Notes: generated from the letters alone by a model not told the origin. A stretch of DNA of 64,000 nt from CAVUAA01 sp963739345 (GCA_963739345.1 CAVUAA010000001.1:1054001-1118000); one strand, 5' to 3'; positions 1 to 8,570 are shown, numbered from the stretch's first letter. Program-made: numbers and translations.

Positions 1-21
1 TTATTAGAGTGAAATCGACTT

Positions 22-936
22 ATGCTCAAGTTTCTCAAAGGCAGCTACACCAAAGTTCGATCGGCGATGGGCAAAACCCGTTCATCGCTTGGCGATGGCA
101 TTGCCCGCCTCTTTTCTGGCAAAGTCGACGAGGAAGTGCTCGAAGAGCTCGAAGCGCTCTTCTTTCAAGCCGATCTAGGGGTCGAAACTACCCTCGAACT
201 CGTCGAAGATGTCCGCCAGTTCATGCGCAAACAAAGAGAAACCTCCCCCGACCTCATCATCGCTCACATCCAACAGAAGCTCCTCTCCCTCCTTAACCAG
301 CAGCCCGGCGGCTTTGAAACCGTCCCCGGCACCACCGTCGTCCTCATCGTTGGAGTGAACGGCAATGGCAAGACCACCTCCGTCGCCAAACTGGGCCATC
401 TCTTCCGCTCACAGGGAGAGACCGTCATCCTCGGCGCCGCCGACACCTTCCGCGCTGCCGCCAGCGAACAGCTCCAAACCTGGGCCGACCGGATCGGGGC
501 CACCTGCATCAGCCACCAGCCAGGCTCAGACCCCGCCGCCGTCGTCTTCGACACCGTCACCGCAGGCCTCGCCCGCGGCGCCGACAAAGTCCTGATCGAC
601 ACTGCCGGCCGCCTTCACACCAAGACCGACCTCATGCATGAGCTGGCCAAAATTCGACGCGTCTGTGAAAAAGTGCTCCCCGGCAGCCCCCACGAGACCC
701 TCCTCGTCCTCGACGCCACCACCGGCCAAAACGCCATCGAGCAGGCCAAAGTCTTCCACCAATTCACCCCCATCACCGGCGTCATCCTCACCAAGCTCGA
801 CGGCACCGCAAAAGGCGGAGTCATCTTCTCCATCCAGCGTCAGCTCGGCGTCCCAGTCAAGTTCATTGGAACAGGCGAAGGAGCCGACGACCTCCAGCCG
901 TTCAACCCCGAACAGTTCGTCCAAGCCCTCTTCTAA
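22..936 (+). CDS. ftsY: Signal recognition particle receptor FtsY
   Basis: FtsY is the SRP-receptor GTPase that docks SRP-ribosome complexes at the inner membrane for co-translational insertion. The 304-residue protein has the helical N domain (about residues 1-95) and then the G domain, with P-loop GVNGNGKTTSVAKL near residue 110, DTFRAAA, DTAGR near 195 and TKLDGTAKGG near 260. It lacks the long acidic A domain of E. coli FtsY, as many compact FtsY proteins do. The start at 22 gives a normal N domain (MLKFLKGSY). Nothing of the upstream gene is visible in the first 21 bases. The neighbour downstream is a decayed toxin-antitoxin pair, so no operon partner is evident here. Confidence 0.95.
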   Translation: MLKFLKGSYTKVRSAMGKTRSSLGDGIARLFSGKVDEEVLEELEALFFQADLGVETTLELVEDVRQFMRKQRETSPDLIIAHIQQKLLSLLNQQPGGFETVPGTTVVLIVGVNGNGKTTSVAKLGHLFRSQGETVILGAADTFRAAASEQLQTWADRIGATCISHQPGSDPAAVVFDTVTAGLARGADKVLIDTAGRLHTKTDLMHELAKIRRVCEKVLPGSPHETLLVLDATTGQNAIEQAKVFHQFTPITGVILTKLDGTAKGGVIFSIQRQLGVPVKFIGTGEGADDLQPFNPEQFVQALF

Positions 937-1207
937 CCGGACGTCTGGTAACACTTAAATCGTATCCGACAGCATGAAGAACGGAAAGGAGCGAGCGAAG
1001 ACTTGGATTGGACGTCGCGGAAAACATATTGTAAAGCGTTCCACGACTTAAATCCGCCTTGTCGGCGATCGCGGCAATGACCCGGATTGCTACCCTATCG
1101 TTCCACTAGGGCATCTGATTTTGAGTGAGATACGAGCGTCGCGACGAACAACGTGGCCGCTGGCCACGTCTGAGGAGCGAGGCGAAGTAGATTACCAAAA
1201 GCAGATG
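937..1207. other. Intergenic stretch with a hairpin, no gene seen
   Basis: No convincing gene is visible between ftsY and the antitoxin remnant. A perfect 8-bp inverted repeat with a 3-nt loop (ACGTGGCC, gct, GGCCACGT) lies at 1151-1169, just beyond the antitoxin stop on the minus strand. It has no T-tract, so it is only a possible transcription end. Confidence 0.4.
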
Positions 1208-1396
1208 TCACAGGGAGAGGAGAGGGTGGCAATCTGGGTCGATGGTCCCATGCACACGCACGATATCCCGCAGCGACATGAGGAAAGTCTCCACATCTTC
1301 GTGCTGCAAAGCATCAGAGAGAAAATCCGCCGCAAATTGCGGGTCCTCCAGAAACTCATCCAGTAGCTCTTCGAACTTTCTATGCTTTCGACTCAC
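1208..1396 (-). pseudogene. Truncated HigA-type antidote protein
   Basis: This 62-codon reading frame begins with GTG inside the GTGA overlap with the preceding toxin frame. Its first 50 residues (EFLEDPQFAADFLSDAL, then FLMSLRDIVRVHG) match the N-terminal pattern of the 'probable addiction module antidote' family. That family normally runs to about 95-100 residues and ends in a helix-turn-helix domain. Here the similarity stops at VHG and an unrelated 13-residue tail leads to the stop, so the DNA-binding half is gone. With the broken toxin upstream this looks like a dead toxin-antitoxin locus. The family call is from recalled motifs. Confidence 0.6.
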
Positions 1397-1722
1397 GCTT
1401 CCTCCTCGTAATCCAGCAAGTATTTTTTGGCTTGCACGATGTCCCTTTCTTGACTCCGCTTCGTTCCACCGGCAAGCAACACAACCACTCGGGCGCCACT
1501 CTTCACAAAGTACACCCGATAACCGGGGCCGTGAGCGATCCGCAGCTCGCGCATTCCGGCTCCACCTGCCAAGATCTTTGTGTCACCAAAGTTGCCCTGC
1601 CGCAGACGCTGAATCCGGCAGAGGATGAGTTTCTATGCAGTTCTATCTTTTAACGATTTGAGCCATTGGCCGAAAGGCTCCCGCCTCGTTTGATAGACAA
1701 TGACTTCGTACTCATCACTCAT
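1393..1722 (-). pseudogene. HigB/RelE-type (phage Gp49-like) toxin interrupted by a stop
   Basis: Read from ATG at 1722 (MSDEYEVIVYQTRREPFGQW) the frame meets a TAG at codon 30 (1633-1635). It then continues open to a TGA at 1393-1395, 109 sense positions in all. The part after the stop carries the family hallmarks QRLRQGNFGDTK, MRELRIAHGPGYRVYF and VVVLLAGGTKRSQERDI, typical of HigB-type mRNA interferases of about 100-110 residues. The stop replaces a position in the KDRTA-x-KLIL helix that is usually a charged residue. Everything except that codon looks intact, so inactivation is recent, or the base is a sequencing error. The toxin-first order with an overlapping antitoxin is the HigBA arrangement. 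Confidence 0.75.
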
Positions 1723-1752
1723 ACGATGAGTGCACATCAAATTGAACATAAC

Positions 1753-1768
1753 GTCCATTAAAATGGAC
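1753..1768. promoter_or_regulatory. Palindrome upstream of the toxin frame
   Basis: The 16-bp palindrome GTCCATTAAAATGGAC (7-bp arms, 2-bp spacer) lies 30 bp upstream of the toxin start. HigBA operons are usually repressed by their antitoxin at such a site, so this may be the old operator. The antitoxin has lost its helix-turn-helix, so it could no longer bind. No convincing -35/-10 pair was found beside it. Confidence 0.35.
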
Positions 1769-1891
1769 ACATCAGCCACAACTCGTTGACAAACAGTGCT
1801 ATACAAAAAAAACTCGCATAAAATTTATATGAGTATAGCGGATCAGAAGAAGGCGATGAGGCGATCTCCTATGACGTTCGCCATCAACCTA

Positions 1892-1951
1892 ATGTCCAAA
1901 TGTCAGGCCTGACCCCCTTCCATGTCCAAATGTCAGGCCTGACCCCCTTCC
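1892..1951. repeat. Two tandem copies of a 30-bp repeat with a palindromic core
   Basis: The 30-bp unit beginning ATGTCCAAATGTCAGG and ending CCCCCTTCC occurs twice head to tail with no mismatch (1892-1921 and 1922-1951). Each copy contains the 12-bp palindrome GTCAGGCCTGAC. It lies just past the 3' end of rseP. The style resembles short repeats associated with REP-type tyrosine transposases; this is inference. A TATGAG-type palindromic AT-rich stretch lies at about 1813-1835 in the otherwise empty 1723-1971 interval. Confidence 0.8.
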
Positions 1952-1971
1952 GAAGATTGGATTTCAGGCTG

Positions 1972-3895
1972 TTAAAAGAAACCCTTGATGAGGCGGGAGA
2001 TGTCTTGGTAGGTGACGAAGACAAAGAAGCCGATGAGGAGGACGAAGAAGGGTATAATGAGTTTTTCCATTGTCTCGGCCTTAATCCGCTTTTTGGTGAT
2101 CATCTCCCAGATGGAGAAGCAGATGTGGCCGCCATCGAGGATGGGGACGGGGAGGAGGTTGAGGAAGCCGAGGTTGAAGGAGACGAAGCCGAGCCAGAAG
2201 AGGGCCTCTTTGATGCCAACAGACCAGCTGTATTGCATGACGTGGACGATGCCGATGGGGCCACTGAGGAACTTGGGGCTAAGGTTGCCGGCAAAGAGGG
2301 CAGAGAAGGTGCGCCAGGTTTGTGTGAATGCGTCTGCAAACAGTGTGGTGGGAAGCGGATTGTAGTCGACGGGGCGGTCGCCAAATTGGAGGCCGAGCAT
2401 GAGGGTGCCCTGGAAGTCCTGGAGGCGCTGAAGCGCTTCGGCCCGCTTGGCGGGGTCATCGATCTTGAGGTATTCTTCGCGCTGCGCACGGATCGCTGCG
2501 AGAAACTGCGACTCATCGCCCCGCGCTCGGGCCGCTTCGATAGCGGTGACGGGGGTGAGTGGGGGGAGGAGGACGAGGTCGCCGTTTACGGTTTGGGCAC
2601 TCGAAGTGCCTATGGGAGCGCCGATGCCGCCGGCGAGCTGCCGAAGGCCGTGCCAGTTGAGCTTTCGGTCAAAATCGCGATCAGCGCGCGTCCAACGCAC
2701 TTTTTCCCAATCCCGTCCACGCTGGACGATGACGTGGACGTCGTGCGTTTGGAGAGCGCCGAAGATGCCGGCGGCGTCGGTGAGTGGCTTTCCATCGACG
2801 GCGACGATCCGATCGCCCGCTCTCAATGGGGCGTCGACGGGGCCCGCTACGTAGTCAGGAAAATAGAAGGCGGCGGTGTCGCTATCTAGAAATTCGGCCC
2901 GCCCCTCAATGAGGCCGTCGGGAGCAAGGTCGTAGGGGATGAAGATGGCGTCGGCCACCTTGTCATCGAGCCCAGCCTCGTAGTGCCAATCGCCAAGCTC
3001 GGTCTTCATCGCTGGAGTGAGGATCATGTCGCGAACGCGCAGTCGAGGGACGCGGGCAAGACGGCGCTGTCCATTGTTTTCGACGGTGACTAGCGCTTTC
3101 TCTTGGTTGAGCATCTGAGAGAGCTGCTCGCGGGAAAAAATGAGCTCGCCATCGGCCCAGAAGAGGCGATCGCCCGCTTCAAAGTGGGGAGCCTTGATGG
3201 CCGGATCTGGACGATAAATGAGATATTGGGCGGGCTGGAGAATGCCTACGGTACGCATGTCGTCGGGGCGGCCTGGATAGGGGTAGGTGCCGGCGTTGAT
3301 GTCGAAAGGGGTCTGCTGGCCGGTCGCTTGGTTGACGTGGTAGCCCTCCACTTGGACGGCATCACCCGCCAGCATGGCGGCATAGAGATGATCAGCGGCG
3401 CCGGTAGAGCTCATGTCCGTCGTATTCGGTGATGATGTCGCCAGGTCTTACCCCTTTGGCGAACAATTCGGACTGGGGATCGACCCATCCAACGTGGTTG
3501 GTGAACTCAGAGAATGGCTTCTCCCGCCCCCCTGTGGACCAGATGATGGTGAAGACGAGGAAGGCGAAGATGATGTTGACGAGCGGTCCGGCGATTGCCA
3601 CCTTGATCCGGTCGAGAGGTTTGGCGGCGAAAAAGCCCCCTTCAACCTCATAGGGCTGCTTGTCCCCGCTCTTCTCCATCCCGGCCATTTTGACGTAGCC
3701 ACCAAACGGAATCCAGTTGACCCGCCACTGCACCCCTTTCCGCTCCCAGCTGAAGGCGGCGCGGCCGAAGCCAATCCCAAATGCCTCCACCTTGATGCCG
3801 ACCCGGCGGGCGACAAAATAGTGACCCAGCTCGTGGATGAAAACCAAGAGTCCAAGACCTAGCGCTGCGAGAATGACAAACCAAATACTGAGCAT
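1972..3895 (-). pseudogene. rseP: Site-2 zinc metalloprotease RseP/YaeL with a frameshift
   Basis: RseP cleaves membrane-anchored substrates within the bilayer in regulated intramembrane proteolysis. The coding region is split. A first part (3895 down to 3392) holds the start, the zinc motif HELGHYF near residue 22, and a PDZ beginning ending DIITEYDGHELY. A second frame (open from 3414 to 1972) continues with GAADHLYAAMLAG, further PDZ sequence and the C-terminal motif NLLPVPILDGGH with membrane helices. Joining at about 3400-3410, where one extra base in the CCGGCGCC run explains the shift, restores about 640 residues, close to the roughly 620 of chlamydial homologues. Both halves are well conserved, so a sequencing error or very recent mutation is likely. 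ytgD starts 8 bp upstream on the same strand's far side; no dxr gene lies between them. Confidence 0.9.
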
Positions 3896-3903
3896 CGGGG
3901 GGA

Positions 3904-4818
3904 TTATACCTTAGCTAGGCGTGGTGTCAATGCTACCGCGCTAAATAGGAGGACAATCACACAGACAGTGACGCCGCCGGTGGAGAGGGCGATGCCGTGG
4001 ACAGACAAAAGGTGGCGGGCGAGGGCGACGCCAATGAGAGCACTGCCGGCGCCAAATAGCGATGAAAGAAGGAGCATCTTCTTAAGGCTATGGGTAATAA
4101 GACGAGCGATGAGTGGCGGGCCGACGATGAAGGCAAGCACCATCAACACTCCAACAGCGCGGAAACCAGCAACGGCGGTGGTCGATACCTGTGTCATGAG
4201 GAGGTAGCTAAAAAATGTAGTCGACACACCCATGGCGCGGGCTAGCCCTGGATCAAAGGTGGTCAGCTTGAACTCTTTGAAGAAGGCAAAGAGCAAAAGG
4301 AGATTGGCTCCAAGGACAATGCCAACGAGACGGAGGTCGCGCAGCTGGAGCGCGTCGGCGTTCCCCATCACCACTTCCACTCCAAGGTGAGCGTTGCGGG
4401 TGAAGAGGGTGACGAGGACGATGCCGAGGGCGAAGAGGGTGGAGAAGACAAGACCGTTAGAGGCGTCCTGTTGCAGTCGAATGTTCCGATGAAGGAACTC
4501 GGTAAGGAACGCGGTGGCTAAACCGGTGATCACGCTGGCGATGAGCAGGACGGGGATGCTGAGCGCCCCCATCTCCTGGCCGGTGACCAAAAAGGCGATC
4601 ACGATACCAAGCAAAATGGTGTGAGAAAGAGAGTTGGCCAGCATAGTCATTCGTCGGAGGACTAAAAAGGTGCCGACGAGAGCGCCCGAGATGGCAACGC
4701 CCGCAAGTACCAACATCTGGATCTCATCGGTAGCTGGATGCAAGATTTCGCCTGAGAAAATTCTCTCAAGAAGTGTCCAGAAGAAGGTGAAGAAGTTGGT
4801 ACCGCGGTAGGGGCTCAT
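3904..4818 (-). CDS. ytgD: Metal ABC transporter permease YtgD
   Basis: A 304-residue permease of the zinc/manganese/iron ABC-3 family with about eight or nine hydrophobic segments, including LRRMTMLANSLSHTILLGIV, the conserved coupling region of the family, and GFRAVGVLMVLAFIVGPPL. It is the last gene of the ytgABCD operon and its ATG overlaps the ytgC stop (ATGA). It would pair with YtgC in the inner membrane to form the channel for metal delivered by YtgA. Chlamydia ytgD is followed by dxr, but here rseP follows after 8 bp. Confidence 0.92.
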   Translation of the reverse strand: MSPYRGTNFFTFFWTLLERIFSGEILHPATDEIQMLVLAGVAISGALVGTFLVLRRMTMLANSLSHTILLGIVIAFLVTGQEMGALSIPVLLIASVITGLATAFLTEFLHRNIRLQQDASNGLVFSTLFALGIVLVTLFTRNAHLGVEVVMGNADALQLRDLRLVGIVLGANLLLLFAFFKEFKLTTFDPGLARAMGVSTTFFSYLLMTQVSTTAVAGFRAVGVLMVLAFIVGPPLIARLITHSLKKMLLLSSLFGAGSALIGVALARHLLSVHGIALSTGGVTVCVIVLLFSAVALTPRLAKV

Positions 4819-6065
4819 GAGGCCTCCGGGATGGGCTGCTGATGAGGGTCAACCTCCGGGTCGTCAAGAAGAAGTGTGAGTTCTTGCTCTATCTCGGGGG
4901 TAAGGATGTGCTCCATCTCCTCCGCGCTCCGGTGGACCCGCTCAACGCCAAAGCCGAGGTGCTCGACAAGATAGACCTCCCAGAGACGGTGAAGGCGGAC
5001 GATATAGCTGGCCCGATCAAAACCGGCCGGCGTGAGCTGGAAGAGGGTGGGGCTTGACTGCTCGACCAAACCCCGCCGCTCAAGACTGATCAAAAGATAG
5101 CGAAGATAGCTCTTACGGAATGCCTGCCGCCTGGCGAGAACGCCTAATGGAATCGGCTCACTCGTCCCCTGCCGCCACATCGCCTTGAGGATATTCTCCT
5201 GAACGCAGCGGTAGCGAAATCTAGCGGCGCGGATCATCCGGTAGACCACTCCCCTCTCGGGTGCAAAGAGGAGAGAAAGGAGGCAGATAGCGGAGGCGAC
5301 GAGGACGATCATCGGGCCGGTGGGCGTTCCGGTCGTCACGGAGAGGACGTTGCCAAAGAAACCGCTGAGGGCTCCAAATAGAGCTGAGAGTCCAAAGATG
5401 TAGGGAAGATGATTGCTGTATTGGCGGGCTGCTGCGGGCGGCGCAATGAGCATCGCTGACATGAGGACGACGCCAACGCTCCGGATGCCAGTGACAACGG
5501 CGACGACGATCAACCCTGAGATGAGCAGCTCGATCGCGCGGAGCGGCGTGCCGGTCGTCTGCGCATAGTCCCGGTCGAAAGAGGTGACGACGATCTCCTT
5601 ATAGAAGAGAACAATCGCGGTAACGACAACAAGAGTAAGACCCGCATAGAGATAGATGTGCAGGTCGGTCATTGTCGCCGCTTGCCCGTAGAGAAACATC
5701 TCCATCCGGCGGTAGGCGATCGGATTGAGAAACTGTACACGGCTGGCGATGGTGAGACCAATCCCAAAAAATCCAGCAAGAACAAAGCAGAGGGCTGAGT
5801 CTTGTCGAATCTTGAGGCGGCGGACCATCCAATTGATGACGAAGAGGCCAAGAAGTGCCGAGATCCCTGCGCCAATGAGGACCAGCGTGCTGGTGAAAAG
5901 GACAGCGAGGATCACTCCCGGATAGGTGGCGTGCGAGAGCGCCTCCCCCACCAGCGAGCGGCGGCGGACAAAAGCGATCACACCGACGAGTGATGCGGCG
6001 ATCGCCATCAACATGCACCCCACGGTGGGCGCACGAAGCACCGCATCGGTGAAATATTCTAGCAC
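4815..6065 (-). CDS. ytgC: Metal ABC permease fused to a DtxR-like repressor (YtgCR type)
   Basis: The first 285 or so residues are an ABC-3 metal permease (RRRSLVGEALSHATYPGVIL, then GIRSVGVVLMSAMLIAPPAA). The last 130 residues are soluble and DtxR/MntR-like: a winged helix region (AFRKSYLRYLLISLERRGLV) followed by the metal-site/dimer segment HRLWEVYLVEHLGFGVERVH and EEMEHILTPEIE. In C. trachomatis the same fusion is cleaved to release the iron-dependent repressor YtgR, which binds the ytg promoter; that is established for the family and inferred here. The 416-residue length is a little shorter than the 451 of C. trachomatis. The GTG start overlaps the ytgB stop by one base. Confidence 0.92.
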   Translation of the reverse strand: MLEYFTDAVLRAPTVGCMLMAIAASLVGVIAFVRRRSLVGEALSHATYPGVILAVLFTSTLVLIGAGISALLGLFVINWMVRRLKIRQDSALCFVLAGFFGIGLTIASRVQFLNPIAYRRMEMFLYGQAATMTDLHIYLYAGLTLVVVTAIVLFYKEIVVTSFDRDYAQTTGTPLRAIELLISGLIVVAVVTGIRSVGVVLMSAMLIAPPAAARQYSNHLPYIFGLSALFGALSGFFGNVLSVTTGTPTGPMIVLVASAICLLSLLFAPERGVVYRMIRAARFRYRCVQENILKAMWRQGTSEPIPLGVLARRQAFRKSYLRYLLISLERRGLVEQSSPTLFQLTPAGFDRASYIVRLHRLWEVYLVEHLGFGVERVHRSAEEMEHILTPEIEQELTLLLDDPEVDPHQQPIPEAS

Positions 6066-6853
6066 TAGATGAGCCCTGAAATTTTGGTTTGAGCGAGCTT
6101 GACCGCGTCGCCAAACAGGACGCTGCTCTTGCCGTAGGCCGCTTTCAGATTCTCTTCAGTAAACACCTCACTGACCGGGCCGTTGGCAACGAGGCGCATG
6201 TTGAGCAACACCGCCCAGTCGTACCGCTCAACGATGGTGGAAAGGTCGTGCTGCACCACAAAGACCGTCTTCCCCTCATCGCGTAAGCGACCCATGATCT
6301 CAAAGAGGACCCGCTCCGAGGCGGCGTCAACACCAGCAAACGGCTCGTCCATGAGGAAAAGTTTGGCATCTTGGAGGAGGGCGCGTGCGAGGAAGACCCG
6401 TTGCTGTTGACCGCCAGAGAGCTGACCGATCTGCCGCCCTGCAAACCCCTCCATCCCCACCATCTCTAGCACCTCAAGAGCGCGCTTCCTCTCCTTCCGG
6501 CCAGGCCAACGAAAGGGGCCCAGACGGCCGTAGCTTCCCATCAGAACCAAGTCGAGAACAGTCACCGGAAAGTCCCAATCGACCGATTCCTTTTGAGGAA
6601 CATAGGCGATCTGCCGACGCACTTGGAGGTAGGGATGTCCAAAGAAGTGGACAGCGCCTGAGATGGGCTTCAAAATGCCAAGACCTGTTTTGAGCAGCGT
6701 GCTTTTTCCCGCTCCGTTTGGACCGACAATGGCAACCAGCTGCCCGGTCGGCACCTCAAAATTGAGATCCCAAAGGACCGGCGTCGTGCCGTAGTTGACC
6801 GTCAGCTCAGAGACACTGATCGCTCGATTTTCAAGCCGCTTTTCTTTACGCAC
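6065..6853 (-). CDS. ytgB: Metal ABC transporter ATPase YtgB
   Basis: The ATP-binding subunit that powers YtgCD. The 262 residues contain Walker A GPNGAGKST near residue 42, the Q-loop IAYVPQKESVDWDFP (a hallmark of Mn/Zn/Fe ABC ATPases), signature LSGGQQQR, Walker B KLFLMDEPFAGVD and the switch His in VVQHDLS. The start is GTG at 6853, overlapping the ytgA stop by 8 bases, so translation is probably coupled. It is the second gene of a four-gene metal uptake operon. Confidence 0.94.
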   Translation of the reverse strand: MRKEKRLENRAISVSELTVNYGTTPVLWDLNFEVPTGQLVAIVGPNGAGKSTLLKTGLGILKPISGAVHFFGHPYLQVRRQIAYVPQKESVDWDFPVTVLDLVLMGSYGRLGPFRWPGRKERKRALEVLEMVGMEGFAGRQIGQLSGGQQQRVFLARALLQDAKLFLMDEPFAGVDAASERVLFEIMGRLRDEGKTVFVVQHDLSTIVERYDWAVLLNMRLVANGPVSEVFTEENLKAAYGKSSVLFGDAVKLAQTKISGLI

Positions 6854-7814
6854 CGTTCAGGTTCTCCACTAAAACGCGGGCGTTGTGCCACATCATTTTT
6901 TCATAACTATCGCCATCTGACCCCGGCTCCCCCATCGCATCTCCATAGAGTGCATCGTTTGCAATCCGAACCTCCATCCCCTTCTGACGCCCCGCATCGA
7001 CCAGCTTGCGGATCGAGTCTTGACTCAGGTTCGACTCAGGGAAGAGCACCTCGATATTATAGGCGACCAAGTGATTGACCACGTCCTGGATATCGGCAGT
7101 GCTCAACTGTGAGTCGGGGGCGAGCCCTTCGGGAGAGCAGCACCGCTCCGTCCACCGACCCGACACCCGCTCATGGGCGGTGGCGAGGTAGCGACGGGTA
7201 AAGTAGTTGCACGAGTCGTGGCTTGTGACCACATACCGCTTGTCGGAGGGAACCTTCGAGAGCTCGGCCATCACCTGCGTGTCGAGATCGCGAAGGCGCC
7301 CCTTTAAACGCTCGCCTCGTCGACTGTACTCGGCAGCAGCATCGGGATCGATCTGTGTCAACTTTTCAACCACAATGTCGACGCCGCGGAGCCAGAGCGA
7401 GACATCCATCCAGATGTGAGGGTCAACCTGGCCGTCGACCCGAACCACTGCGGAAGGGTGGCGCCGGACAATTCCATCCCCGATAGCTATCCCTTTTTCA
7501 CTCTCGCTGAGATAGCGGGCGAGGCTGGGGCCATGCTCAAGACCGAGGCCGTTGTAGAAGATCAGATCAGCACGGGCCAATTTTTCATCATCACCTTTCA
7601 CCAGCTCGTAGCTGTGTGGGTCAAGTGCTCCTCCAATAAGGACCAGACGATCGACCCGCTCACCGCCAACCACACGGACAAGATCATCGATCATGCCAAT
7701 GGTTGACAAAACCTTAACCTTTCCATCCGTGGCCATCCACTCGTCCACTCGACTCTCCTGAGACGTACACGCCAACAGTCCGAGCAACAGTCCAAATCCC
7801 CATTGTTTCATCAT
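6846..7814 (-). CDS. ytgA: Metal-binding lipoprotein YtgA
   Basis: The periplasmic substrate-binding component (TroA/ZnuA cluster A-I) for iron/manganese/zinc-type ions. The N terminus is a lipoprotein signal with lipobox LLAC (Cys16). The family's four metal ligands are recognisable: His in DPHSYELV, His in DPHIWMD, Glu in LFPESNLSQ and Asp in DALYGDAMG. The 322 residues fit the family. It heads the ytgABCD operon and is preceded by GGAGGG and the promoter at 7840-7869. A cluster of cysteines (HDSCNYF and TERCCSPEG) is also seen, as in chlamydial YtgA. Confidence 0.93.
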   Translation of the reverse strand: MMKQWGFGLLLGLLACTSQESRVDEWMATDGKVKVLSTIGMIDDLVRVVGGERVDRLVLIGGALDPHSYELVKGDDEKLARADLIFYNGLGLEHGPSLARYLSESEKGIAIGDGIVRRHPSAVVRVDGQVDPHIWMDVSLWLRGVDIVVEKLTQIDPDAAAEYSRRGERLKGRLRDLDTQVMAELSKVPSDKRYVVTSHDSCNYFTRRYLATAHERVSGRWTERCCSPEGLAPDSQLSTADIQDVVNHLVAYNIEVLFPESNLSQDSIRKLVDAGRQKGMEVRIANDALYGDAMGEPGSDGDSYEKMMWHNARVLVENLNGA

Positions 7815-7839
7815 CTAATACATCCCTCCAAAGAGAGCG

Positions 7840-7869
7840 ATATTAGAGGATATTTCTTATTGATCGCAA
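7840..7869 (-). promoter_or_regulatory. Probable promoter of the ytg operon
   Basis: On the minus strand TTGCGA (7864-7869) and TAATAT (7840-7845) are separated by 18 bp, about 25 bp upstream of the ytgA start. The repeated AATATC/GATATT words around the -10 could belong to a YtgR operator. That is inference from the role of YtgR in Chlamydia. Confidence 0.55.
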
Positions 7870-7900
7870 GGATGAGCAACCTCTTTCCTCTGATTTCCTC

Positions 7901-7929
7901 TTGCGGCAAATCAACCGTTAGATTACAAC
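7901..7929 (+). promoter_or_regulatory. Probable promoter of the 8007 gene
   Basis: TTGCGG (7901-7906) and TACAAC (7924-7929) are separated by 17 bp. The site is divergent from the ytg promoter and about 70 bp upstream of the 8007 start, which has AGAGAGG as ribosome binding site. Confidence 0.5.
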
Positions 7930-8006
7930 ATCACACAACTAAGTTTGCGCCGTCCTATTTGAGGCGGTCCACGAAATCATAAAACCCTTCAAAGAGAGGT
8001 GCCCAA

Positions 8007-8519
8007 ATGGCAGAATTGAAAGAGCTGCAGACTCTGATTGAGAATGCGATCAAAAAGATTAGCGGAACCAAAGAAAACGACGTATGCAAGTTTCTCCCAG
8101 TTGAGGGGGGCGGCTACATGCACCACTTCACCCTCCGCAAGATGAAGACCGAAGATCCGAAGGCACTGAAAAAAATGATTGATCAATACATCATGAATTC
8201 TTCAAAGCCTCGCAGAGTCCCTCACAAGCCTCGCCGTCCTCGTGGATCGCGCAAGCGCCACGACATGATTGCACTCACCCGCGGTGAGCTCGAGCGCGTT
8301 CTTGGCCACCTCCGGATTGCCGGCGACCAAGAGATGACCGCCAAGCTGAGCCCACGCCGATCTCTTGCCCAGCTCAAGCGGGAGCTGATCCGCTCCATCC
8401 GTAATGATGATGCTAACCACGAGCTGTGGACCTCCTACCGCGAGGCTATCCTTGCTCAGCAAGGGACCTCAGTAGACGGAGCCCCCGCTGCCAAGCAAAT
8501 TTTGGTAATGCAAAGCTAG
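8007..8519 (+). CDS. Chlamydial conserved hypothetical protein (CT066-like)
   Basis: A 170-residue hydrophilic, very basic protein (KPRRVPHKPRRPRGSRKRHD near residues 72-91) without signal peptide or membrane segment. It sits between the divergent ytg operon and npt1, the place held by the small hypothetical CT066 in C. trachomatis, so I call it that homologue by position; sequence identity was not tested. The arginine/lysine-rich middle could bind nucleic acid, which is only a guess. The gene has its own promoter and a strong terminator, so it is a single transcription unit. No function is assigned. Confidence 0.8.
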   Translation: MAELKELQTLIENAIKKISGTKENDVCKFLPVEGGGYMHHFTLRKMKTEDPKALKKMIDQYIMNSSKPRRVPHKPRRPRGSRKRHDMIALTRGELERVLGHLRIAGDQEMTAKLSPRRSLAQLKRELIRSIRNDDANHELWTSYREAILAQQGTSVDGAPAAKQILVMQS

Positions 8520-8533
8520 ATTTTTTAATTGAC

Positions 8534-8569
8534 AGAGAGCTCTCAGATATTCTGAGAGCTCTCTTTTTT
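8534..8569 (+). terminator. Rho-independent terminator after the 8007 gene
   Basis: A perfect 14-bp stem (AGAGAGCTCTCAGA and its complement) with a 3-nt loop is followed by a T-tract. It starts 15 bp after the stop codon. Confidence 0.95.
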
Positions 8570-8570
8570 G

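Noticed and set aside
1900..2889. 329-codon plus-strand frame opposite rseP
   Set aside because: It is antisense to the conserved protease sequence, highly acidic and of the kind produced by GC-rich codon bias.
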